Below, piece by piece: positions 21,633-29,024 of a stretch of 35,694 bases of DNA. Source of the DNA: Candidatus Caccalectryoclostridium excrementigallinarum. GTDB taxonomy: Bacteria; Bacillota; Clostridia; Christensenellales; UBA3700. Position 1 is the first letter of the stretch. Every line of letters starts with the position of its first letter. Made by a program: the position numbers and the translations under genes. The notes under the pieces are model-generated. The model had not been told where the DNA came from. It worked only from the letters and a program-made list of their open reading frames with translations, and did not search any database. The stretch is taken from NCBI GenBank assembly GCA_018714485.1, contig DVNJ01000030.1, positions 1-35,694 on the forward strand, given 5' to 3'.

Positions 21633-22913
21633 ATGTGGCAGACGATAGTCAACGCTTTCAGGGATAAAGTCATCAGGAAGAAGATCCTGATCACCTTCGG
21701 ATTACTGCTCGTATTCCGCATAGGTTGCTATATTCCGCTCCCGGGACTTGACGTCGCGGCGCTCAAGAGCAGCGCGACGAACGACAACGATCTCATCGGC
21801 GTCATGAACCTCATCTCGGGCGGATCGCTGCAAAACGGCACATTGTTTGCTCTGGGCGTACTGCCTTATATCAACAGCTTCATTATCATGCAGCTGCTCA
21901 CCCTCATCATTCCTCCGCTCGACAGAATGTCCAAGAGCGGCGAAGAGGGCAGAAAGAAGATCACTCAGATCACCCGCTATGTGGCGATCGTGCTCGGCAT
22001 CGTGCAGGCGATAGGCATATGCGTGACTTACAGGGAATACGTGGACCAAGTCTGGGGAACTCCCTGGGTGTCTTATATCGTCATCGTGCTGCTGCTCACC
22101 GCCGGCTCCACCTTCGTCATGTGGCTTTCCGAAAGGATAACCGAATACGGCATCGGTAACGGTTCCTCGCTGATAATCTTCACGGGTATCATCGCCACCT
22201 TCGGCAGCTCGCTTCTGAGCGCGTTCGGCACGGTGGGTACCAATGTGAACAATATCTGGTATATCCTCGGCTATCTCTTGGTGGTCATTCTCCTGTTTGC
22301 GTTCATCGTCTTCATCGACGGCTCCGAGCGCAGGATCAAGGTCAATTACGCCAAGCAGGTGAAAGGCAACAAGATGTACGGCGGTCAATCCACCGTCATT
22401 CCGATCAAGGTGAACGGAAGCGGCGTCATGCCCATCATTTTCGCTTCTTCCTTCCTCATGTTCCCCTCGATAATCGTCTCGTTCTTCGAGGGAACGGAGT
22501 TCGCCAACGTCTGGAATCAATATATCGGCATGGGCACTCCCGTATATTATGTGTTCATGTTCCTGTTCATCATCTTCTTCGCCTACTTCTATGCGCAGAT
22601 ACAGTTCAATCCCATGGACGTGGCGCGCAACTTGCAGCAGTACGGCGGAACGATACAGGGCGTGAGACCGGGTAAGCCCACCAGCGAATATTTGGCGAGG
22701 ATAAACAACAGGTTGACCTTCTTCGGAGCGCTCTTCCTCGCGTTTATCGCCATCATACCCACTTTCGCGTTCAACGCGCTGGGAGCGCCGGTAGGCATGT
22801 CTTCCGCGTTCAGCGCAACGGGTATGCTGATAGTGGTCAGCGTGGCTCTGGAACTCGACAAGCAGCTCGAATCCCAGATCATGATGAAGCACTATAAAGG
22901 ATTCCTCAAATAA
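21633..22913 (+). CDS. secY: Protein translocase subunit SecY
   Basis: This 426-residue membrane protein is the channel subunit of the Sec translocon, through which proteins cross or enter the cytoplasmic membrane. Ten hydrophobic segments can be counted. Family motifs include NLISGGSLQNGTLFALGVLP and MQLLTLIIPPLD near the plug, MWLSERITEYGIGNGSSLII in the middle, and GVRPGKPTSEYLARINNRLT before the last helices. The gene starts one base after rplO with AGAGGT as ribosome site. Its stop codon overlaps the adk start (TAATG), so SecY and adenylate kinase are probably coupled in translation. Confidence 0.99.
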   Translation: MWQTIVNAFRDKVIRKKILITFGLLLVFRIGCYIPLPGLDVAALKSSATNDNDLIGVMNLISGGSLQNGTLFALGVLPYINSFIIMQLLTLIIPPLDRMSKSGEEGRKKITQITRYVAIVLGIVQAIGICVTYREYVDQVWGTPWVSYIVIVLLLTAGSTFVMWLSERITEYGIGNGSSLIIFTGIIATFGSSLLSAFGTVGTNVNNIWYILGYLLVVILLFAFIVFIDGSERRIKVNYAKQVKGNKMYGGQSTVIPIKVNGSGVMPIIFASSFLMFPSIIVSFFEGTEFANVWNQYIGMGTPVYYVFMFLFIIFFAYFYAQIQFNPMDVARNLQQYGGTIQGVRPGKPTSEYLARINNRLTFFGALFLAFIAIIPTFAFNALGAPVGMSSAFSATGMLIVVSVALELDKQLESQIMMKHYKGFLK

Positions 22914-23539
22914 TGGCGCGCATAGTTTTGTTGGGAGCGCCCGGCGCGGGCAAAGGCACGCAGGCGGCGCTGCTCAAAGAAAAATATAACTTGCCTCACA
23001 TCTCCACGGGCGACATCTTCCGCGCGAATATCCGCGAAGGTACGCCGCTGGGGGTGAAGGTCAAGGCGATCATCGACAAAGGCGAGCTCGTCCCCGACGA
23101 GCTTACCGTCGCGCTTGTCAAAGACAGGCTCGCCATGCCCGATTGCGAAAAGGGATATATCCTCGACGGATTCCCCCGCACGATCGCGCAGGCGGAAGCG
23201 CTCGAGAGCTTTTCGAGCGTGGACATGGCGATAAACATCGCCGTGGACGACGAGGCGGTGATCAGGAGGATCGCGGGCAGGCGCATGTGCAAGTGCGGCG
23301 AAACTTACCACACGAGCACTTACGGCGCGGACGAATGCGCCAAGTGCGGCAGCAAGCTCTATCAGCGCGACGACGACAGGGAAGAGGTGGTGCGCGAAAG
23401 GCTGCGCGTCTATGACAGGCAGACCAAGCCGCTCATCGAATTTTACGCCAAGCGCGGAGTTTTGCATACCATTGACGGAAACAAGGGCGTGGAAGCCACG
23501 TTCAGGCTTGTTTCCGAGGTGATCGATGGTCGGCATTAA
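22913..23539 (+). CDS. adk: Adenylate kinase with a shortened zinc lid
   Basis: This enzyme interconverts ATP + AMP and two ADP. The P-loop GAPGAGKGT is at residues 8-16, the AMP-binding ISTGDIFRANI at 30-40 and GFPRT at 86-90. The lid contains C126-x-C128 and C142-x2-C145. Zinc-type lids in Bacillus relatives have C-x2-C twice, so one residue is missing at the first pair, and the lid loop is also about three residues shorter. The length is 208 residues against about 215 usually. It overlaps secY by 1 nt and map by 14 nt. Confidence 0.98.
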   Translation: MARIVLLGAPGAGKGTQAALLKEKYNLPHISTGDIFRANIREGTPLGVKVKAIIDKGELVPDELTVALVKDRLAMPDCEKGYILDGFPRTIAQAEALESFSSVDMAINIAVDDEAVIRRIAGRRMCKCGETYHTSTYGADECAKCGSKLYQRDDDREEVVRERLRVYDRQTKPLIEFYAKRGVLHTIDGNKGVEATFRLVSEVIDGRH

Positions 23540-24272
23540 GTCCGCTCACGAGATCGAGCTGATGCGCAAGGCGAACGCCATCGTGCGCGACACGCTCGAA
23601 CTTGTCGGAAAAGAGATAAAAGCGGGCATGACCACCGCGCAGGTGGATAAGCTCGTCTATGACTACATAACCTCGTGCGGGGCAAGACCTTCCTTTTTGG
23701 GATATGACGGTTTTCCCGCCTCGGCATGCGTGTCGATAAACGAGGAAGTGGTGCACGGCATTCCCTCGCCCAAGCGCTTCATCAGGGAAGGCGACATCGT
23801 CAGCGTGGACGTAGGCTCGATATATATGGGCTATAACGGCGACGCGGCGCGCACCTTCATGATAGGACAGGTGAGCGAGGAAAAGAAAAAGCTCGTGGAA
23901 GTGACAAAGCAGTCCTTCTTCGAGGGGATAAAGGTCCTCAAAGACGGCGCGAGGTTGGGCGATTTGGGTTGGGCTATCCAATCTTACGCCGAGTCGCACG
24001 GATTCTCCGTGGTGCGCGCCCTGGTGGGACACGGCATCGGCACGGATATGCACGAAGATCCCTCCGTCCCCAACTACGGGACTCCCGGAAGGGGCATGAG
24101 GCTGAAAGCGGGCATGACGATCGCCATCGAGCCGATGATAAACGCCGGAACATACGACGTCAAGGTGCTCAAAGACGATTGGACGGTGGTCACGCGCGAC
24201 GGCAGACCTTCCGCCCATTACGAAAATACGGTGGTGATCACGCAGGACGGCTGCGAGATACTGTCGCTGTGA
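23526..24272 (+). CDS. map: Type I methionine aminopeptidase
   Basis: This 248-residue enzyme removes the first methionine from new proteins. The five metal ligands of the family are visible: the aspartates in SVDVGS and NGDAART, the histidine in GHGIG, and the glutamates in AIEPM and HYENTVVIT. The substrate-pocket histidine is in VVHGIPS. There is no N-terminal zinc extension. The ATG at 23526 lies inside the end of adk, preceded by GAGGTG. Confidence 0.98.
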   Translation: MVGIKSAHEIELMRKANAIVRDTLELVGKEIKAGMTTAQVDKLVYDYITSCGARPSFLGYDGFPASACVSINEEVVHGIPSPKRFIREGDIVSVDVGSIYMGYNGDAARTFMIGQVSEEKKKLVEVTKQSFFEGIKVLKDGARLGDLGWAIQSYAESHGFSVVRALVGHGIGTDMHEDPSVPNYGTPGRGMRLKAGMTIAIEPMINAGTYDVKVLKDDWTVVTRDGRPSAHYENTVVITQDGCEILSL

Positions 24273-24279
24273 GGCGGAA

Positions 24280-24543
24280 ATGGAATATATACCCGAAGCG
24301 GGAGATATAGTGATATCCAAGGCGGGACACGACGCGGGCAGAGCGCACATAGTGCTCGCCTACGAAGGCGGCGGATACGCGCTCATAGCCGACGGAAAGA
24401 GGAGGCTCGTCTCCTCGCCAAAGAGCAAGAACGTCAAGCACTTGCGTAAGGCGGGAAGCGCGCTGAAAGAAAGCATTGAAAAGGGCAGCGTCACGGACAA
24501 GGAGATACGCGGCGCGCTCAAAGAAATAAACGGAGGGTGCTGA
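24280..24543 (+). CDS. KOW-domain RNA-binding protein
   Basis: This small protein of 87 residues has an N-terminal KOW-like segment ([20 protein letters not shown], residues 8-27), followed by a short stretch related to the L14e group of ribosomal proteins and a charged helical end. Similar genes often sit between map and infA in Clostridia; their exact job on the ribosome is not known to me. The ribosome site is GAGGCGG. The stop codon overlaps the infA start by 1 nt (TGATG). Confidence 0.8.
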   Translation: MEYIPEAGDIVISKAGHDAGRAHIVLAYEGGGYALIADGKRRLVSSPKSKNVKHLRKAGSALKESIEKGSVTDKEIRGALKEINGGC

Positions 24544-24764
24544 TGTCTAAGGACGATGTGATCGAGGCGGAAGGCAAGGTGATCGAAGTATTGCCCGGGA
24601 CCAAATTCAAAGTCGAGCTGACCAACTCGCACGTGATAACGGCTTATCTTTCGGGTAAATTGAGAAAGAACTATATCAAGATACTCGAAGGCGACACCGT
24701 GAAAGTGGAACTCAGTCTGTATGATCTGACCAAGGGGAGGATCATATGGCGCAACAAGAATTAG
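24543..24764 (+). CDS. infA: Translation initiation factor IF-1
   Basis: The protein has 73 residues and one OB-fold domain, with the family pattern [35 protein letters not shown] and a C-terminal RIIWR. IF-1 occupies the A site of the 30S subunit during initiation. The ATG at 24543 follows the ribosome site GGAGGG and overlaps the stop of the KOW gene; a frame extension upstream adds only two residues and is not supported. Confidence 0.98.
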   Translation: MSKDDVIEAEGKVIEVLPGTKFKVELTNSHVITAYLSGKLRKNYIKILEGDTVKVELSLYDLTKGRIIWRNKN

Positions 24765-24776
24765 GAGGATACAACA

Positions 24777-24893
24777 ATGAAAGTGAGACCGTCTGTAAAG
24801 CCCATGTGCGACAAGTGCAGAGTGATCAAGCGCGACGGAAAAGTTATGGTCATCTGCTCCAAGTATAAAAAGCACAAGCAAAGACAGGGCTGA
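24777..24893 (+). CDS. rpmJ: Ribosomal protein L36
   Basis: This very short gene encodes 38 residues. The zinc ligands C11, C14, C27 and H33 are all present in MCDKCRVI and [12 protein letters not shown], so it is the zinc-binding form. The start has a clear ribosome site (TTAGGAGG, 12 nt after the infA stop). It closes the S10-spc part of the cluster, directly before a new promoter. Confidence 0.98.
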   Translation: MKVRPSVKPMCDKCRVIKRDGKVMVICSKYKKHKQRQG

Positions 24894-24901
24894 GCCTTGC
24901 C

Positions 24902-24925
24902 AATTTTACCATAGTCGGTAAAATT
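24902..24925 (+). terminator. Hairpin after rpmJ, weak or partial terminator
   Basis: A perfect 9-bp inverted repeat (AATTTTACC/GGTAAAATT) encloses a 6-nt loop. The stem is AT-rich and is not followed by a clear T-run (TCTTG), so full termination is doubtful. It could reduce readthrough into the next group or stabilise the upstream message. Confidence 0.4.
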
Positions 24926-24927
24926 TC

Positions 24928-24956
24928 TTGCCAAACGGCAAAAGAAGTGGTATAAT
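24928..24956 (+). promoter_or_regulatory. Internal promoter before rpsM
   Basis: TTGCCA (24928-24933), a 17-nt spacer and TATAAT (24951-24956), with TG one base before the -10 box, form a good promoter. It would start transcription near 24963 and allow rpsM-rpsK-rpsD-rpoA-rplQ to be expressed apart from the spc genes. Confidence 0.8.
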
Positions 24957-24962
24957 ACCATA

Positions 24963-25076
24963 GCATTATTCGCAAAGAGGATGCGGCTGAATAGGGTACA
25001 TTCCGCAAATACTCCCCTATCAATCCTTGAAGGCGACTAAAAAAATTATTGCAAGATAAATTTTGGAGGTAATTTC
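24963..25076 (+). promoter_or_regulatory. Leader RNA before rpsM, possible ribosomal protein leader
   Basis: The leader of about 114 nt contains ATAGGG (24991-24996) paired with CCCTAT (25015-25020), and an alternative TGCGG/CCGCA pairing that crosses it, so two mutually exclusive folds or a pseudoknot are possible. In other bacteria S4, encoded third in this group, represses the alpha operon by binding the leader. The resemblance is positional only. Confidence 0.45.
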
Positions 25077-25448
25077 ATGGCACGTATTGCCGGCGTGGAC
25101 TTGCCACGCGAGAAGAGAGTCGAGATCGGTCTGACCTATATCTTCGGTATAGGCAGGGCTACATCCGACAAGATACTCGCCGATACGGGTATCAACCCCG
25201 ACACCCGCGTCAAAGATCTGACCGAGGACGAGGTGAGCAAAATAAGGGAATACATCGACCACAACAACATTTTGGTTGAGGGCGATCTTCATCGTGAAAT
25301 CAAGCTGAATATCAAGAGATTGACGGAAATCGGTTGCTACAGGGGAGTTAGACACCGCAAGGGCTTGCCCGTCCGCGGTCAGTCGACCAAGCAAAACGCC
25401 CGTACCCGCAAAGGTCCCAAGAAGACCGTCAGCCGTAAGAAGAAGTAA
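25077..25448 (+). CDS. rpsM: Ribosomal protein S13
   Basis: The protein has 123 residues. It begins [20 protein letters not shown] and includes the helix-two-turn-helix motif [15 protein letters not shown], with the basic end [19 protein letters not shown]13 contacts S19, the P-site tRNA and the 50S subunit. The ribosome site is TTGGAGGT, and the gene is the first behind the internal promoter. Confidence 0.99.
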   Translation: MARIAGVDLPREKRVEIGLTYIFGIGRATSDKILADTGINPDTRVKDLTEDEVSKIREYIDHNNILVEGDLHREIKLNIKRLTEIGCYRGVRHRKGLPVRGQSTKQNARTRKGPKKTVSRKKK

Positions 25449-25459
25449 GGAGGTAGAAA

Positions 25460-25864
25460 ATGGCAGCAGCAAAGAAGTCCGCAAGTGCGGCAAAAAAGCG
25501 CAGTGTAGTAAAGCGCCGTGTTGAAAAAGGCTGTGCGCATATCCACGCCTCCTTCAATAACACGATCGTCACGATAACCGATACGCAGGGCAACGCGATC
25601 TCTTGGTCCAGCTCGGGCAAGATGTCGCTGCGCGGCTCCAAGAGGAGCACGCCGTTCGCGGCGCAGATCGTCGCCGAAGACGCGGCGAAAGTCGCAGTCG
25701 ACTGCGGCATGAAGAGCGTTGAGGTCTATGTCAACGGTCCCGGTGCGGGCCGTGAATCCGCGATTAGAGCATTGGCAAACGCCGGGCTTGAGGTCACGCT
25801 CATCAAGGACGTGTCCCCCATCCCCCACAACGGCTGCCGTCCCCCTAAGCGCAGAAGACTGTAA
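25460..25864 (+). CDS. rpsK: Ribosomal protein S11
   Basis: The protein has 134 residues. The family core reads [20 protein letters not shown], then [18 protein letters not shown] and the C-terminal [15 protein letters not shown]. The N-terminus has a basic alanine-lysine stretch of about 20 residues. S11 lies on the 30S platform near the mRNA exit. Confidence 0.99.
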   Translation: MAAAKKSASAAKKRSVVKRRVEKGCAHIHASFNNTIVTITDTQGNAISWSSSGKMSLRGSKRSTPFAAQIVAEDAAKVAVDCGMKSVEVYVNGPGAGRESAIRALANAGLEVTLIKDVSPIPHNGCRPPKRRRL

Positions 25865-25879
25865 GAGGAGGTAAGACAA

Positions 25880-26506
25880 ATGGCTAAATATACCGGTCCC
25901 GCTTGCCGTCAATGCAGGCGCGAGGGAGAAAAATTGTTCTTGAAGGGCAGCAGGTGCCTTTCGCAGAAGTGCGCCTTGGAGCGCCGCCCCAATCCTCCGG
26001 GCGTGCATGTGGGCACTCGTAAGAAGGCTTCCGAGTATTCCACTCAGCTGAGAGAAAAGCAAAAGACCAAGAGATTTTACGGTCTTTGCGAAAAGCAGTT
26101 CAAGGGTTACTTCAACAAGGCGAGCAAGATGCGCGGTATGGCGGGCGAAAACATGCTCGTGCTTTTGGAGCGCAGATTGGATAACGTGGTCTTCCGCATG
26201 GGTCTTTGCGCCAGCAGGGCGCAGGCAAGACAGGTGGTCAACCACGGTCTTATCACCGTCAACGGCAAGCGCGTCGACATTCCTTCTTACTTGGTGAGCA
26301 AGGGCGACGTCATCGCCGTCAAGGAGAACAAGACGGACAAGAAGGTGTTCGCCGAGATCAAGGGCGGCACCGCCAAATACGTCACCGCGGCATGGCTCAA
26401 TTTCGATGCGGAAAAGCTCACCGCAACGGTCGTGGAACTTCCTACCCGTGCGGACGTGGGCGAGCACATCGAAGAGCACCTCATAGTCGAGTTGTACTCC
26501 AAGTAA
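25880..26506 (+). CDS. rpsD: Ribosomal protein S4, zinc-binding form
   Basis: The protein has 208 residues. Four cysteines (C9, C12, C26, C31) form the zinc site seen in one of the two S4 types. The S4 RNA-binding domain follows (ERRLDNVVFRMGLCASRAQA, then NHGLITVNGKRVDIPSYLV). S4 starts 30S assembly and is the known regulator of alpha operons in other bacteria, which makes it the first candidate ligand for the leader before rpsM. Confidence 0.99.
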   Translation: MAKYTGPACRQCRREGEKLFLKGSRCLSQKCALERRPNPPGVHVGTRKKASEYSTQLREKQKTKRFYGLCEKQFKGYFNKASKMRGMAGENMLVLLERRLDNVVFRMGLCASRAQARQVVNHGLITVNGKRVDIPSYLVSKGDVIAVKENKTDKKVFAEIKGGTAKYVTAAWLNFDAEKLTATVVELPTRADVGEHIEEHLIVELYSK

Positions 26507-26527
26507 GATAGGGGAGGAGCGTAAACA

Positions 26528-27481
26528 ATGATAGAGATAATCAAGCCTAAGGTCGAGATAGAGGATATCGTCGAAGGAAAGGAAAGCAGGTTCATCGCCG
26601 AACCGCTCGAGCGCGGTTTCGGTCAGACGCTCGGCAACTCCCTGCGCCGTATCCTGCTGGGCGCGCTGCCCGGCGCCGCTCCCGTGGGCATCAGGATCAC
26701 GGGCGTGAATCATGAGTTTACGTCCATCGAGGGGATCAAAGAAGACGTCACCGAGATGATCCTGAATATCAAGGGATTGGCTGTCAAGGCGCATACGGAC
26801 GACCGCAATTTCAGGCAGATCGCCACTATCCGCAAGTATGACGCGGGCGTGGTCACCGCCGCCGACATACAGCACAGCTCGGATATCGAGATCCTCAATC
26901 CCGATATGTATATCTGCACGCTGGACGAAGGCGCGAAGCTGGAGATGGACATAACCATCGGCGTGGGACGCGGCTATGTGAGCGCCCATGACAACAAGGA
27001 CGAGAACCAGCCCATCGGTTATATCCCCGTGGACAGCATCTTCTCCCCCGTCGAGGCGGCGAGCTACACGGTCGAGAACGCCCGCGTGGGTCAGAACATC
27101 AACCTTGACAAGCTCACCGTCACCGTCAAGACCAACGGCACGGCAAGCCCCAAGGAAGTCATCAGCCTTTCGGCGAAGATAATGTCCGACTATGTGGACG
27201 TGTTCGTCAGCTTGGTGGAAAAGATGAAGACGCAGGAGATCCTCGTCAGCCAGGACGACGAAAAGCAGACCAAAAAGCTGGAGATGAGCATCGAAGATCT
27301 CGATCTGTCCGTGAGGTCGTATAACTGCCTCAAGAGGGCGGGTATCCACACCGTGCAGGATCTGGTCAAGAAGTCGGAAGACGATATGCTCAAGGTGCGC
27401 AACCTGGGCAAGAAGTCCCTCGACGAGGTCATGAACAAGTTGCAGGAACTCGGCTTTAACCTGCGCAACAAGGAAGAGTAG
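26528..27481 (+). CDS. rpoA: RNA polymerase alpha subunit
   Basis: The protein has 317 residues. The N-terminal domain, which dimerises and assembles the polymerase, shows FIAEPLERGFGQTLGNSLRR. A linker at about residues 235-250 leads to the C-terminal domain (SIEDLDLSVRSYNCLKRAGI, then VRNLGKKSLDEV) that binds UP elements and activators. It is co-encoded with rpsD and rplQ as in most bacteria. The ribosome site is GGGGAGGAG. Confidence 0.99.
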   Translation: MIEIIKPKVEIEDIVEGKESRFIAEPLERGFGQTLGNSLRRILLGALPGAAPVGIRITGVNHEFTSIEGIKEDVTEMILNIKGLAVKAHTDDRNFRQIATIRKYDAGVVTAADIQHSSDIEILNPDMYICTLDEGAKLEMDITIGVGRGYVSAHDNKDENQPIGYIPVDSIFSPVEAASYTVENARVGQNINLDKLTVTVKTNGTASPKEVISLSAKIMSDYVDVFVSLVEKMKTQEILVSQDDEKQTKKLEMSIEDLDLSVRSYNCLKRAGIHTVQDLVKKSEDDMLKVRNLGKKSLDEVMNKLQELGFNLRNKEE

Positions 27482-27498
27482 GAGGCTATTTAAGCGAT

Positions 27499-28026
27499 AT
27501 GAGAAAGTTAGGAAGAACCGCCGAGGCGAGAATGGCTATGATACGCACGCAGGCGTCCGAGCTGCTTTGGTACGGCAAGCTCGAAACCACAGTGGACAGG
27601 GCTAAGGAAGTGCGCAAGCTCGCCGAGCAGATGATAACTCTCGCCGTAGACACTTATACGGATACGGTGAAGGTCACCAAGACCGTTACCAACAAGGAGA
27701 CCAAGGTCAAAGAGCAGAAGGAATTCGTCAACGACGGCGTCAAGAAACTCAACGCGCGCCGCATCATGATGGCTAATCTGCGCGATCTGAGAGAAGAAAA
27801 GCCCGAGGGCGAGAAGATGAGCGTCTTCAAGGAGAGGACGAAGGAGATCAATCATCCCCTCATCGAGAAGATGTTCAACGTGCATGCGCCTTTTTATGCC
27901 AAGCGCGCGGAAGCGTTCGGCAGGAAGGGCGGTTATACCCGCATCATCAAGGTGGGCGGACGCCGCGGCGACAACGCGGAAGTCGCCATCATCGAGCTGG
28001 TGAAGAACATGCCTCAGGGCAAGTAA
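27499..28026 (+). CDS. rplQ: Ribosomal protein L17 with an internal insertion
   Basis: The protein has 175 residues against about 120 in Bacillus. The N-terminal core MRKLGRTAEARMAMIRTQAS with KLETTVDRAKEVRKLAEQMI and the C-terminal GGYTRIIKVGGRRGDNAEVA are normal. The additional residues lie between about 50 and 135 and are rich in Lys, Thr and Glu. L17 sits near the tunnel exit. The spacing from GGAGG to the ATG is unusually long (13 nt). A strong terminator follows. Confidence 0.97.
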   Translation: MRKLGRTAEARMAMIRTQASELLWYGKLETTVDRAKEVRKLAEQMITLAVDTYTDTVKVTKTVTNKETKVKEQKEFVNDGVKKLNARRIMMANLRDLREEKPEGEKMSVFKERTKEINHPLIEKMFNVHAPFYAKRAEAFGRKGGYTRIIKVGGRRGDNAEVAIIELVKNMPQGK

Positions 28027-28043
28027 GAAAAATTTCGGTAAAA

Positions 28044-28074
28044 AGCGGCTGCCCGCAGGGGCAGCCGTTTTTTT
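28044..28074 (+). terminator. Terminator of the ribosomal protein cluster
   Basis: A 9-bp stem (CGGCTGCCC, 28046-28054, with GGGCAGCCG, 28059-28067) and a GCAG loop are followed by seven T residues (28068-28074). This is a strong intrinsic terminator that marks the end of the cluster after rplQ. Confidence 0.95.
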
Positions 28075-28078
28075 ACCC

Positions 28079-28113
28079 TTGCGCGCGGCATGCTTATGTG
28101 TTATAATAAGCAT
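28079..28113 (+). promoter_or_regulatory. Promoter of the zinc-ribbon gene with an overlapping inverted repeat
   Basis: TTGCGC (28079-28084), a 17-nt spacer and TATAAT (28102-28107), with TG one base upstream, form a promoter. ATGCTTAT (28090-28097) and ATAAGCAT (28106-28113) are perfect 8-bp inverted repeats around the -10 box, which could be an operator or arise by chance. Confidence 0.65.
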
Positions 28114-28145
28114 ACGGCAACGTCAACGGACGTAAGGAGAGAAAA

Positions 28146-28604
28146 ATGTTTTGTCATAATTGCGGGAAAAAATTGAGCGACGACGCGAAGTTCTGCAAGT
28201 TTTGCGGAGCCAAGCAGGAAGAAGAGGAGAAGAGCGAGGATCTCTTCGGCTTTGACGAAAAAAAGGACGAGGCGGAAGGGGCGAAAGCCGGGAGAGAGGA
28301 CGCTTTTGCGCACGGCGATCCGCGCCCGAGCGGCGCTCCGCCCGCGGGAGGCTATGTCCCGCCGCAATATAACAGGTATGCGCCCGACGACGCTCCCAAC
28401 GCGGGCTACGGCGTTCTGTCCTTCTTCTTTCCCATCGTGGGGCTGATACTCGCCCTCATCTGGCGGGACAATTATCCCAAGCGCGCCCGCTCCTGCGCCA
28501 TCGGGACGATAGTGGGCGTCGCCGTCGGCGTGGTCTTTTCGATAATTTTGACGATCGTGACCTTGGTCATCGCGGACAACGCCGGCTTTTACTATTATTA
28601 TTGA
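28146..28604 (+). CDS. Zinc-ribbon membrane protein
   Basis: The protein has 152 residues. The N-terminus is a zinc ribbon with C3, C6, C17 and C20 (MFCHNCGKKL, then CKFCGAK). A charged and then proline-rich linker (about 25-87) leads to two membrane helices at about residues 89-105 and 120-145, with the motif WRDNYPKRARSCAIGTIVG between and into the second helix. The function is unknown; related proteins are common in Clostridia. The ribosome site is AAGGAGAG. The next gene is a relative that lacks the zinc ribbon. Confidence 0.85.
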   Translation: MFCHNCGKKLSDDAKFCKFCGAKQEEEEKSEDLFGFDEKKDEAEGAKAGREDAFAHGDPRPSGAPPAGGYVPPQYNRYAPDDAPNAGYGVLSFFFPIVGLILALIWRDNYPKRARSCAIGTIVGVAVGVVFSIILTIVTLVIADNAGFYYYY

Positions 28605-28612
28605 AAAGAAAT

Positions 28613-28948
28613 ATGGATAAGGAAAGAAAGAAAAAGCCTTTGAACGAGGAAGAGAGCGTGAAGGAGAGCGCGGCGGAGCAGGCGCCCGTGCGCGCCGTTT
28701 TCGGCGTGAGTTCGGACGACGGCAGGGACGTGCGCGTCTACGGAAAGGACAATTATTCCTTTCTGTGGGGGCTGCTCGCCTTTTTCGCGCCCGTCGTGGC
28801 GTTCGCGCTGCGCAATCTCTGGAAGAGGAATTATCCGCTGCGCGCCAAGTCCATGCTCATCGGCAGCGTCTTGGGGATAATATTTTATATCGCCCTTTTC
28901 TCGATGGCGATCGCCCTGATCGTTTTGAGATTCAAGGCGGTGAGTTGA
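28613..28948 (+). CDS. Membrane protein paralogous to the preceding zinc-ribbon protein
   Basis: From the ATG at 28613 the protein has 111 residues; a TTG at 28601 that overlaps the previous stop codon would add four and cannot be excluded. A charged N-terminus of about 45 residues has no zinc ribbon. The two helices and the motif WKRNYPLRAKSMLIGSVLG match the membrane part of the preceding protein (WRDNYPKRARSCAIGTIVG), so the two probably arose by tandem duplication. No clear ribosome site is seen, which suggests coupling to the upstream gene. The function is unknown. Confidence 0.7.
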   Translation: MDKERKKKPLNEEESVKESAAEQAPVRAVFGVSSDDGRDVRVYGKDNYSFLWGLLAFFAPVVAFALRNLWKRNYPLRAKSMLIGSVLGIIFYIALFSMAIALIVLRFKAVS

Positions 28949-28984
28949 GCCGCAAAAAAGCGGGGCAGGGGCAGATTTTCAGCG

Positions 28985-29013
28985 AAAAAAGAGGACGCCG
29001 AAGCGTCCTCTTT
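28985..29013. terminator. Bidirectional terminator
   Basis: GAGGACGC (28991-28998) pairs with GCGTCCTC (29003-29010) around a 4-nt loop, flanked by A-runs and T-runs. On the minus strand the loop reads TTCG and the stem is followed by a longer T-run, so it serves best as the end of the minus-strand unit that finishes with the UPF0210 gene. It can also stop transcripts arriving from the plus-strand gene ending at 28948. Confidence 0.85.
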
Positions 29014-29024
29014 GCTTTGCCTGT

